Positions 53,900 through 62,281 of a stretch of DNA of 64,000 nucleotides are shown here, piece after piece; positions within the stretch are counted from its first letter, which is position 1, and every line of letters starts with the position of its first letter. Made by a program: the position numbers and the translations under genes. The DNA is from Lachnospiraceae bacterium UBA7086. Its GTDB lineage: Bacteria > Bacillota > Clostridia > Lachnospirales > Lachnospiraceae. The stretch covers positions 22,930-86,929 of the forward strand of contig DKZA01000043.1 in NCBI GenBank assembly GCA_002492525.1, written 5' to 3'. Under the pieces are notes generated by a model, which made no database searches, had not been told where the DNA came from, and was given only the letters and a program-made list of their open reading frames with translations.

Positions 53900-56676
53900 C
53901 ACGTTTCACCATCCCCCACACCGCGTATCAGTGCTTTCACTTTTTCTGATGCCGCAGCCATCTCAAAATCATCCACATCCCGCTCGGTTTCTTCCAAAAG
54001 TCCGGCCACAGAATTTCCGCAATATACAAAACCGCTCAGCTGCTCTATCAGTGTCTTTGCCTTTTCCGCCTCAAATGTGTTAAGACTATCCTCTATTTCT
54101 TTCAACCTTCTGCACAACTCCAAACCAGAGATTTCCTGATATCCCTTCTGCTCTCCGTTCTTTTCTTCCTCGCCGTAAATATCCCATATACTCTGCGCCG
54201 TCTCCTGGTATTTAACAAGAAGACTTTCATGATGCATCCCGATATATTCCACATTCCGGTTTTTTGCCGCATCTTCCAGGCCCTTAGCCAGATCGGAAAG
54301 TGCTTCCGCTCCTATCATGCGGGCTGTACTCTTCAATGCATGAACTACAATACAGTAATTCTCCCAATCTTTCTGTTCATAAAATCTGCCGATATCCTCC
54401 TGTTTTCCGTCCGCATCTGACGCAAATTTGATCAACAGCTCATCATAGAACTCTGTATTATCAAGACAATATTGCAGACCTGTTTTCGTATGAATCCCTG
54501 ATTTCTCCAACAGATCTGTTTTCCACTGCTTTCCCTGATCGGATGACGGCTGTTCCCGTATGCCCTCAGGCTGTTCACCGCCCCGGCAATCCATGTTCCG
54601 CTCTGTTTTATATTCTTTATCTGCATACTGAACCGCCGACTTTGGCAGTATATTTCTGAGGACACGTTCCAGCTCCACTATTTCAATCGGTTTCGACACA
54701 AATTCATCAAAGCCTTCCTCGAAAAACATTTCCCGCGCACCGCTGACCGCATTGGCGGTAAAGGCGATGATTGTGGCATTTCTTTCGGAATCCGCCAAAA
54801 TCCGGCGCAGTCGTTTTAACGTCTCTACACCGTCCATCTCCGGCATCATATGATCGAGAAAAATCAAATTAAAATCTTCCTTCTCACACAGTTCCAGCGC
54901 TGCCATTCCACTGTGCACTGTCTTGACCTGCATTTCGTATTCCTTAAGGATTCCCTCCGCAACCATCAGGTTCATCGGTTCGTCATCCACCACGAGAACT
55001 TTTACATCCGGACAGAGCATCCGCTTTTCCCCAAAGGAAAAGTCGTCCCGCACCTCTTCCGTATTCAGCATATTTGCTATAGGCAGACAGTAAAACGGTT
55101 TTCTAAGAAGCTTTGTCTTCGTGTCGCACGGCGGGACAAAATGCTTATCCGCTACCACAATCACCGTCATCCTGTCAGCCAGATCCTCAAACAATGTGCT
55201 GCTCTCTTCATACTCCTGCGCACCGATAAACAAATGGGAAATCTGATATATCCCCGTCAGCGCTTTCAATTCGTCTATATTAAATACCCTATGTATGGAA
55301 ACATCCATACCCTCTATCATATGGGTGATCGTTTCATTATAGTAGTCCCTCACTTCAGGGGTCTCATATTTCTCCGGTTTCAGGAAACATGCAAGACATA
55401 ATCGTTCCCGGTTTTTCAAAGTGATCATCGGCTTATGATCCGCTATCTTCTGGGGAATACTCACGGATACCATGGTGCCGCATCCCTCTTTGCTCTTGAT
55501 CTGCATAAACCCTTCCATGTAAGAGACCATACCAGCCACAATCGGCAGCCCTAACCCCAGGCCTCCGGCCCTTCGACTCCTTCCGCCATCTGTCTGATAA
55601 AAGCCCTCCGTAATTTTCTCAAGTTCTTCTCCGGAAATGCCCTCGCCGGTATCGCTGACAGTAATGCACAGATTTACGCCGTAGTCTTTGCGAAGCGCGT
55701 GTATTCTGACATAAGCGCCGCCCTTTTTGGTAAACTTGACGGCGTTGTTTACCAAATGCCTGAGGATTTTCTTAATCTTTTTTCCGTCCCCGAGAAGAAC
55801 AGCCGGCATTGCAGCGTCTAAATCAAAAATCAGCTCCGGCATATATTCTCTTTCCTGCATCTGATTTTCGCTGATTACATCATTGACAATGGAAGATACC
55901 ATATAAGCTTCTTCGCTGATGCTGATCTTTTCATTGTCAATCTCCGTATAATCCAGAATATCTTCGATTTGGCCAAACAACCTTTGCCCCGCCATCTGTA
56001 TGGTAAAGATATCTTTCTTTTTTTCCGGATCCTCCTCATTTTTCAGCATGACACATGAGATGCCCGTCACTGCGTTAATCGGCGTGCGAAGCTCATGTGA
56101 CACATTGGCAAGAAAGTCTTCCGTTCTCTGATTAATCTCCTCCAGTCTTGCAATCATATCCTCTGTTGTTTTTCTTTCCTTAACCCGCCTCTGTACCATG
56201 ACCTTTAGCAGCCAGCCTGCCATATACACCAGCATGAGATGGAGCAGAAGACGGCTGATAAAAAGAGGCGCTTCTTCCGCATCCGCAAAGCTGTCCATCA
56301 CGAGGAAAAAGTCATAAGCCATTGTCAGATAATAGGTAAACATGCATATTTTAATGATACTGTACTTCTCCGTAGAAGAGCACAGCACCATTACCGTTAT
56401 CATGACCGGCGCCAGATCAAACATACTGGTCTCGTGGATTCCATAAAAAAAGTAGACAAGCATCATCAGAACAATGTAAATATCCAGCCTGACATCCATC
56501 GACAGCCTGTTCCTGATATGCAGCATCCACCCTGCGATAACACCAATCGGCAGTAATACAACCGCCCACGTCTCCCACCCCATAAGCAGGGACTCGCCTA
56601 TCAGCACACATGATAGGACTGTATAACAGAGCAATATCAAAAGATGCGCTGCTCTTTGTTTTTCCTGATCGTTCAT
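53899..56676 (-). CDS. Membrane hybrid histidine kinase with receiver and HPt domains
   Basis: 925 residues from the ATG at 56676 (GGAAGG upstream). Six or more membrane helices to residue 160; HisKA with His194 (FLANVSHELRTPIN); HATPase with GLGLGLPIVAGM; a degenerate receiver-like region (about 440-570) lacking a clear acceptor; a true receiver (VLVVDDEPMN, LIFLDHMMPEMDG); and an HPt domain (IVVHALKSTARMIGA) near residue 800. It can carry out a full His-Asp-His relay within one chain, and may supply the HPt step that the neighbouring DegV kinase lacks. Starts 10 bases after the HD-GYP gene. Confidence 0.92.
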   Translation of the reverse strand: MNDQEKQRAAHLLILLCYTVLSCVLIGESLLMGWETWAVVLLPIGVIAGWMLHIRNRLSMDVRLDIYIVLMMLVYFFYGIHETSMFDLAPVMITVMVLCSSTEKYSIIKICMFTYYLTMAYDFFLVMDSFADAEEAPLFISRLLLHLMLVYMAGWLLKVMVQRRVKERKTTEDMIARLEEINQRTEDFLANVSHELRTPINAVTGISCVMLKNEEDPEKKKDIFTIQMAGQRLFGQIEDILDYTEIDNEKISISEEAYMVSSIVNDVISENQMQEREYMPELIFDLDAAMPAVLLGDGKKIKKILRHLVNNAVKFTKKGGAYVRIHALRKDYGVNLCITVSDTGEGISGEELEKITEGFYQTDGGRSRRAGGLGLGLPIVAGMVSYMEGFMQIKSKEGCGTMVSVSIPQKIADHKPMITLKNRERLCLACFLKPEKYETPEVRDYYNETITHMIEGMDVSIHRVFNIDELKALTGIYQISHLFIGAQEYEESSTLFEDLADRMTVIVVADKHFVPPCDTKTKLLRKPFYCLPIANMLNTEEVRDDFSFGEKRMLCPDVKVLVVDDEPMNLMVAEGILKEYEMQVKTVHSGMAALELCEKEDFNLIFLDHMMPEMDGVETLKRLRRILADSERNATIIAFTANAVSGAREMFFEEGFDEFVSKPIEIVELERVLRNILPKSAVQYADKEYKTERNMDCRGGEQPEGIREQPSSDQGKQWKTDLLEKSGIHTKTGLQYCLDNTEFYDELLIKFASDADGKQEDIGRFYEQKDWENYCIVVHALKSTARMIGAEALSDLAKGLEDAAKNRNVEYIGMHHESLLVKYQETAQSIWDIYGEEEKNGEQKGYQEISGLELCRRLKEIEDSLNTFEAEKAKTLIEQLSGFVYCGNSVAGLLEETERDVDDFEMAAASEKVKALIRGVGDGET

Positions 56677-56686
56677 TTTTCCTTCC

Positions 56687-57712
56687 TCAACTTTCCCGCA
56701 TCTGATAATCCTTATCTTCATCAATCATGCTAAGCGCAATCTCCGTCATCACCGGGTCAAACTGTGTTCCCTTCCCCTTCTCAATCTCTGTACGGACAGT
56801 TTCCTGCGGGAGCACGTCACGATAGCTTCTTCGCGAACTCATGGCGTCATAAGCGTCCGCTATTGCAATGATCCGGGCTTCCAGAGGAATCTCGTCACCG
56901 ACAATGCCATCCGGATATCCCTTGCCGTCGTAACGCTCATGATGCCATCTGGCGCCGGTAATCAGCTTGGGAAAATCCTTAATATTTTTAAGGATTCTTG
57001 CTCCCATAACCGGGTGGTTCCTGATCACCGAAAACTCCTCCTCCGTCAAGTGCGCCGGTTTATTGATGATTGCATCCGGCACACCGATTTTTCCCACATC
57101 ATGCAGCAGCCCCATCATATAAATATCATCCTGCGTTTCTTTTGAAAGGCCTGCCCGGCGCGCAATTTCTTTGGAATATTCCGCCACTCTTAAAGAGTGC
57201 CCGTTTGTATAGGTATCCTTTGCGTCCACAGCGCCGGATAAGGCTTTGACAATCTGCATGGATATTCTTTCCAGCTTCTCATGCTGCGCCGCAATCTCCT
57301 GCGTCTTTTTGAGTACTTCATGCTCCAGATCCGCTTGCAGGCGGCTTAAATCGATGGTATGACGCACACGGAGCAGAAGAACTTCCGGCACAAAAGGTTT
57401 TTTGATAAAATCTACCGCCCCTACCTCTAATCCCTGCTTCTCGGTATTGCTGTCATCATCCGCAGTAAGAAATATGACGGGAATGTCTGTTGCTGTCTCG
57501 TTTTCACGAATAGCCAGAATTGTCTCAAAACCATCCATCTCAGGCATATGTATATCAAGCAGAATAAGATCCGGCCTGTTTTCCTTCAGAAACTGCACGG
57601 CATCCTTACCTGATTTCAAACAGCTTACACGCATCTGCGCCCGCCCCAATATATAGCTTGCCATTTTCAAATTTGATGTGTCATCGTCAACTACCAAAAT
57701 CCAGTCGTTCAT
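56687..57712 (-). CDS. Response regulator with HD-GYP c-di-GMP phosphodiesterase domain
   Basis: 341 residues. Receiver 1-120 with Asp53 (LILLDIHMPEMDG); HD-GYP domain about 155-340 with LLHDVGKIGVPD, RNHPVMGARIL and HHERYDGKGYPDG, so the metal ligands and the GYP signature are intact and it should hydrolyse cyclic di-GMP to GMP. Start 57712 follows GGAGG. It heads the operon with the two membrane hybrid kinases and is the obvious output for them. Confidence 0.94.
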   Translation of the reverse strand: MNDWILVVDDDTSNLKMASYILGRAQMRVSCLKSGKDAVQFLKENRPDLILLDIHMPEMDGFETILAIRENETATDIPVIFLTADDDSNTEKQGLEVGAVDFIKKPFVPEVLLLRVRHTIDLSRLQADLEHEVLKKTQEIAAQHEKLERISMQIVKALSGAVDAKDTYTNGHSLRVAEYSKEIARRAGLSKETQDDIYMMGLLHDVGKIGVPDAIINKPAHLTEEEFSVIRNHPVMGARILKNIKDFPKLITGARWHHERYDGKGYPDGIVGDEIPLEARIIAIADAYDAMSSRRSYRDVLPQETVRTEIEKGKGTQFDPVMTEIALSMIDEDKDYQMRES

Positions 57713-57836
57713 TACATCCTCCATTTTCTCACCCTATTTATATTTAAATTGAATCAGATTAAAATTGGTGCATCCATGAATATCGTGAACATATAGATTC
57801 AGTATAACTAATTTGCCGTCTTGTTCCCATAAGCGT

Positions 57837-57870
57837 GGCACGAATTGTTAAAATCCGTCCCGAATTGTAA
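57837..57870. repeat. Direct repeat pair upstream of HD-GYP operon
   Basis: CGAATTGTTA at 57841 and CGAATTGTAA at 57861, 20 bp apart; the first sits in GGCACGAATTGTTA, a three-mismatch relative of the GGTAYMNWTYGYA motif. A TATACT -10 without a -35 lies about 35-40 bases downstream on the minus strand, suggesting an activator site. Confidence 0.5.
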
Positions 57871-57873
57871 CAC

Positions 57874-57902
57874 AAAAAGGGAAGGTCTTCCCTTCCCTTT
57901 TT
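57874..57902. terminator. Terminator behind the chemoreceptor gene
   Basis: AAAAAGGGAAGG-5 nt-CCTTCCCTTTTT, a perfect 12-bp stem with A and T flanks; stops the chemoreceptor transcript just before the HD-GYP promoter region. Confidence 0.9.
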
Positions 57903-57946
57903 TACGTACATAATATTCTCTTACCATTCGGATTAACTATGAACCG

Positions 57947-59950
57947 TTACAGATTAAACTGTTCCACCGTTTCCTGCAAAGAGGTAACACTCTCCATGAT
58001 ATTCTTTGTCTCTTCAGAAACATTCTCACTCGTACTCGTGATCATCTGCAGGTTTCCATTGACCGACTGAACAGCTTCGTCCAGTTCTTTCTGGGAAACG
58101 TCGATCGTGTCTATAATCTCATTGATATTGGTAACCGATGCGCTCAAATTCTCAATATGTGTTCCCAGTACATTACTGACTTCCACATAATACTGCGCGT
58201 CTTCTTTATAACTGCCTGCAAGGGTTTCCAGTTTATCATAATCTTTCAATACGATTTCATCCAGAAAGGCAATGATTTTATTGCTCGCACCGGAAAGTTT
58301 ATTCACACTTTCCATAACTCTCCCAACCAATTTGTTTACTTTCTCAATCTCATTCCCGGTCGTATTGCTCAGATTCTTAATCTCATCTGCCACCACGGCA
58401 AACCCTTTTCCGGCTTCTCCCGCCCTTGCCGCTTCTATGGAAGCGTTAAGCGCCAGCAGATTGGTCCGTCCCGCAATGGCACTGATTGCCTCAGATACCT
58501 CCACGATCTTTCCGATTTCTTTCGTCTCCTCTATAGCGCTCTCAAGATTTTTCTTACTATCCATGGTAATACGAATGGCATTTTTCTTATCATCCAGCAA
58601 ATCGGGAACCATCTGCTCCACCCGCATGATAATCTCATTTGCGCGTTCGGTAATGGTCTGTGTGTTCCTAAGCAGCTCATCCATATCCTTGGCTACCTGC
58701 TGACAGTTTGTATCAATATCGCTGATACTGGCTGTCTGTGTTGCCACACTTGCCCCTGTTTCCTCCATAACGGCACTGATTTCCATGATGTTGCCGTTCA
58801 TATCCGACACATGTGAGTCTGTCTCCGATATCATATTCCGAATCAGCCCGGTCTCCTGCTGTGTTTTCTGTATGGTAGATATTACCCTTCTCTCCAGTTC
58901 TCCGATCAGATAACTGATTTCTCTGACCTCTTTTTTCTCTACTGCACAGTTCTTCGCTCCGATTACTTTATCTTTGATAAAAGCCTTCATTTCCGCCATA
59001 GGCTTTAAAAGCCGATTTACCACAATATTTAACAGAATGATGAACACGGCCAGGAGAACAATATCCACTAACAGCGGGAACATCAGACTGTTCCTTACCT
59101 CACGGCTGATTACAGAAACCGGTTGTGTAATTCCGATCTGCCAACCGGTTGTCTTTATTTCCCGCACAACAAAATATTTTGAAACGCCATCATAATCCTG
59201 AAAGGTAGACACATCCTCTCGGTCAAGATCAATCGTAAGCACCTCGGATAAGATCGTATTCCCTTCTTCTTTGGGCAGATATTCCTCATTCTCATGTGTG
59301 ATCACACTATTATCCGCCGCCAGAAGAAAAGTCTGCACACTTTCATCCGTTCCTGTGCCCTGCACCATCTCAATCAGGCTGTCAATCGTGATATCCGCAA
59401 GGACCACTGCCTGTTCACCATCCAGAGTAAAAGGCTCCGCTATGGAAACGATCATCTGCCCTGTCGCAAAGTCCGTGTAAGGCTCCGTATAAATCAAGGC
59501 TCCCGTTCCCACCGCATCTTTCCACCATCCTCTGGTACTGGGATCCAGATCCAGAGAAGAATGATTTGCCGGGAACACGCCACCATCATAGCCAAAGCAG
59601 CAATAATACATCAGGGCATCCGGATTCTGGGAAAGGTTGGCCTCCAGATAATCCATGACGGATTCCATATCATCCCGGTCCATCGTTTCCAGTCCGCATT
59701 TCATTGTGTCAACGATATATGCCTGTCTGACAAGCCACTGGTCAATCAACTCACCGGTATCTTCCGCTTCTCTCATCAATGTACCATGACCGTCTGCAAT
59801 CAGCACATTTCTCATCACAACGCTGTTGATCGTAGCCGTTACCACTATAATAACCACAGTACACAACGCCACATAAGAAATAATGTTTCCCTTGATGCTT
59901 CCCCAAAAACTGTTTTTGTCCGTCTTGTTCATATGCTTCCCCTCTTTCAT
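57947..59950 (-). CDS. Methyl-accepting chemotaxis protein with Cache sensor domain
   Basis: 667 residues: a membrane helix at about 20-40, an extracellular double-Cache-like domain (about 45-285; YTEPYTDFATGQMIVSIAEP is typical), a second helix at about 295-320 with a short HAMP-like linker, and a signalling domain with the conserved hairpin AGRTNLLALNASIEAARAGE. It would bind a small organic ligand outside and control CheA. Both ATG codons (59950 and 59932) have good ribosome sites. Ends at the strong terminator at 57874-57902. Confidence 0.95.
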   Translation of the reverse strand: MKEGKHMNKTDKNSFWGSIKGNIISYVALCTVVIIVVTATINSVVMRNVLIADGHGTLMREAEDTGELIDQWLVRQAYIVDTMKCGLETMDRDDMESVMDYLEANLSQNPDALMYYCCFGYDGGVFPANHSSLDLDPSTRGWWKDAVGTGALIYTEPYTDFATGQMIVSIAEPFTLDGEQAVVLADITIDSLIEMVQGTGTDESVQTFLLAADNSVITHENEEYLPKEEGNTILSEVLTIDLDREDVSTFQDYDGVSKYFVVREIKTTGWQIGITQPVSVISREVRNSLMFPLLVDIVLLAVFIILLNIVVNRLLKPMAEMKAFIKDKVIGAKNCAVEKKEVREISYLIGELERRVISTIQKTQQETGLIRNMISETDSHVSDMNGNIMEISAVMEETGASVATQTASISDIDTNCQQVAKDMDELLRNTQTITERANEIIMRVEQMVPDLLDDKKNAIRITMDSKKNLESAIEETKEIGKIVEVSEAISAIAGRTNLLALNASIEAARAGEAGKGFAVVADEIKNLSNTTGNEIEKVNKLVGRVMESVNKLSGASNKIIAFLDEIVLKDYDKLETLAGSYKEDAQYYVEVSNVLGTHIENLSASVTNINEIIDTIDVSQKELDEAVQSVNGNLQMITSTSENVSEETKNIMESVTSLQETVEQFNL

Positions 59951-60022
59951 GGCTTCCTCTAAAGTTTTATGTTATTTCTCTGTGTTATACCACTACAAAC
60001 CAATAGGAACCGATAATACTTT

Positions 60023-60051
60023 ATTATAACAGTCTTTGAACATCCCATCAA
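60023..60051 (-). promoter_or_regulatory. Promoter of the chemoreceptor gene
   Basis: Minus-strand TTGATG (60051-60046), 17 bases, TATAAT (60028-60023), about 70 bases before the start codon. Confidence 0.68.
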
Positions 60052-60076
60052 CATTTTATCAAATAAGAATATACTT

Positions 60077-61393
60077 TTAAAATACAGGCTCTGTATGCAT
60101 GATCAGACTGAACACAAATACCCCATCATTATTTTTAAAGTCATATTCTCCGGCATACTTCTTGGCCGTCCTGATAATACTGGAAATTCCGACACCTCCC
60201 GTAAAGTCTGCCTTGGGTTTTCCGTCCTTTAAAACAGGCCCCATGATACAGGTATTACTACAGGAAATAACCAGTTTCTTCTCTTTGGTTTTCAGTTTTA
60301 GATGGATAAAGCACTCCCGCCCGTCCGGTTGTTTCATCACATCCATACAGGCATAAATTGCATTTTCATAAACATTAGCTAAAATCGCCACCAGGTCAAC
60401 GCTGCGTACAGGCAGATTCTTTTCCAGTTTTACATCAAGTGTAACCTTAATCTGCTCTTTTTGTGCCTTCCTGGTATACGCTGACAGGATATTATTGACC
60501 GCAGAATTGGCGCATATCGTCTTGGGTATTCCCTGATCCGTTTCCCTGTCATATTCCTGCAGATACTGCAATAATTCTTCCTGCTGCTCCCTGCGCACAT
60601 ACTCCGCTATAACTGCATTATGATGTCTGACATCATGCCGCAGCCGTTTGCCCAATTCCACAGACTCCTCCAGAATTTCCAGCTGACGTTCCAAAAGCCT
60701 GTAATTCATCTGTATCAATTGGTTTTCTCTCTCGTACTCCTTTTCTTTCCCCACATGCAGATAAAACCGAAAAACAAGAAGCTGCAATGTTCCCGTCAAA
60801 ATCAGATTGACCAAAATCTGATAAATCCTCTGGGGCGTTATTTCTCTGTTCAAAGTCGGATTTAAGATATAACCGATACCAAGTAAAATACAGATGATGA
60901 TGCAGGCAACACTGAAATGATCCGTTTCATTCTCTACGTAATTACCGAATTCCTTCATGGGTTCTCTGACAAATCTATAAAGCAGAAGTGCCAAAAATAA
61001 AATCAACAGAATACGACAAATAATATCCGCCCATACATTACGGTCAAAGAAAATAATAGACATCTCCAGACCGCCTATCACAAAAACCGACATCAGATAA
61101 AAAACCAATGCCAGCTTATAAACGGCCAGATAAAAAGAATCTCTGCTCATAAAAATAGCAAAAACGGCAAAACACATATACATTGTAAATGCTGCCATCC
61201 GCACGCAGCTTTCCCAATCAGCCATATACCAGCCGCACGCCAATAAAATCAGCGCCACGGAAAACCCACTGTAACAGGTGATCGTCTTTTCTTTGTCAAA
61301 CCGCGATTCACTTAGGAGGAAATACAACAAAATCACTCCTGCCAGGCTTACGCCATACCGAATAAATGCTATGTATACGGAACCACCTAACAT
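60077..61393 (-). CDS. GHKL-domain sensor histidine kinase (AgrC/VirS-like)
   Basis: 438 residues: six or seven membrane helices over residues 1-200, a coiled HisKA-like segment with RLRHDVRHHNAVI, and a GHKL ATPase domain (ANVYENAIYAC N-box, GGVGISSIIRTAKKY). Kinases of this class often detect peptides and usually pair with LytTR regulators. Here the nearest regulator, on the other strand, is OmpR-type. GAGGGG lies 7 bases before the ATG. Confidence 0.9.
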   Translation of the reverse strand: MLGGSVYIAFIRYGVSLAGVILLYFLLSESRFDKEKTITCYSGFSVALILLACGWYMADWESCVRMAAFTMYMCFAVFAIFMSRDSFYLAVYKLALVFYLMSVFVIGGLEMSIIFFDRNVWADIICRILLILFLALLLYRFVREPMKEFGNYVENETDHFSVACIIICILLGIGYILNPTLNREITPQRIYQILVNLILTGTLQLLVFRFYLHVGKEKEYERENQLIQMNYRLLERQLEILEESVELGKRLRHDVRHHNAVIAEYVRREQQEELLQYLQEYDRETDQGIPKTICANSAVNNILSAYTRKAQKEQIKVTLDVKLEKNLPVRSVDLVAILANVYENAIYACMDVMKQPDGRECFIHLKLKTKEKKLVISCSNTCIMGPVLKDGKPKADFTGGVGISSIIRTAKKYAGEYDFKNNDGVFVFSLIMHTEPVF

Positions 61394-61597
61394 ATTTTAC
61401 CCCTCTTTTGTATGATATCACCTATATTCTGTCTTCCGAATTTCATAGCATTATTCTATAATATATTTAGCCGAAAAAAAGCGCCCGGCAACGATTGTTA
61501 CCTGACGTTTATTTTCACTCTTATTTTCCGGACAAAAAATCTATTTGGAAAATATTTTTATGTTATACTAGAAAAAAAGTTGAAGGAAGAATGATTT

Positions 61598-62281
61598 ATG
61601 TATAAGATTTTGATGGTAGATGACGATCCCATGATATTGGCGGATAATAAAACCTATTTTAGCGCAGTAGGTTATGATGTCGTCTGCGCTGATACAGCAC
61701 AAGCAGCAGAAAAGATCATTTTGTCCAATGCTCTTGACTGTGTCATCCTGGATGTTGATTTACCTGATATGAGCGGGTTCCTCTTATGCGAAAAGATACG
61801 TTCCAAGACAGGTCTGCCCATCGTTTTCCTTTCTGGTTATACAGAAGAAGAAAACCGGATTCGCGGATTATCCGTCGGCGGAGACGATTATGTATGCAAA
61901 CCTTACAATTTAAAAGAATTGGAGCTTCGGGTAAAAGCACGTATCCGTTCCGGCAGAGCCGCCGAGCCTCCCCAGGAGCTTACTTATGGTTCCCTTTCCA
62001 TCTGCCCTTCCTCCTGTAGTGTAAGTTATGAAACCTATTCTGTCGATTTATCTTCCTACGAATTTGATGTGTTGTATTTTCTTGCAAGACATCCCAATGA
62101 AATTTATACGCCCGAACAGATTTATGACTCCGTATGGAAAGCACCGATTAACAAAGGGCAGAAATCACTGCAGGTTATTATGGGACGCATCCGTAAGAAA
62201 CTCCATGATATTTGTCCCAATCATGATTACATTCAGACCAAACGCTACAAGGGCTATCTGTTTGTTCCCGAGTGGGAATGA
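61598..62281 (+). CDS. OmpR/PhoB-family response regulator
   Basis: 227 residues: receiver 1-118 with Asp52 (CVILDVDLPDMSGF) and KPYNLKELELRV, then a winged helix (LSSYEFDVLYFLARHPNE, VIMGRIRKKLHD, IQTKRYKGYLF). Binds DNA, usually as phased direct repeats, so it is a candidate for the 11-bp or 21-bp repeats in this window (inference). Extended -10 TGTTATACT at 61561-61569. Its 3' end overlaps the convergent surface-protein gene by 28 bases. Confidence 0.94.
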   Translation: MYKILMVDDDPMILADNKTYFSAVGYDVVCADTAQAAEKIILSNALDCVILDVDLPDMSGFLLCEKIRSKTGLPIVFLSGYTEEENRIRGLSVGGDDYVCKPYNLKELELRVKARIRSGRAAEPPQELTYGSLSICPSSCSVSYETYSVDLSSYEFDVLYFLARHPNEIYTPEQIYDSVWKAPINKGQKSLQVIMGRIRKKLHDICPNHDYIQTKRYKGYLFVPEWE

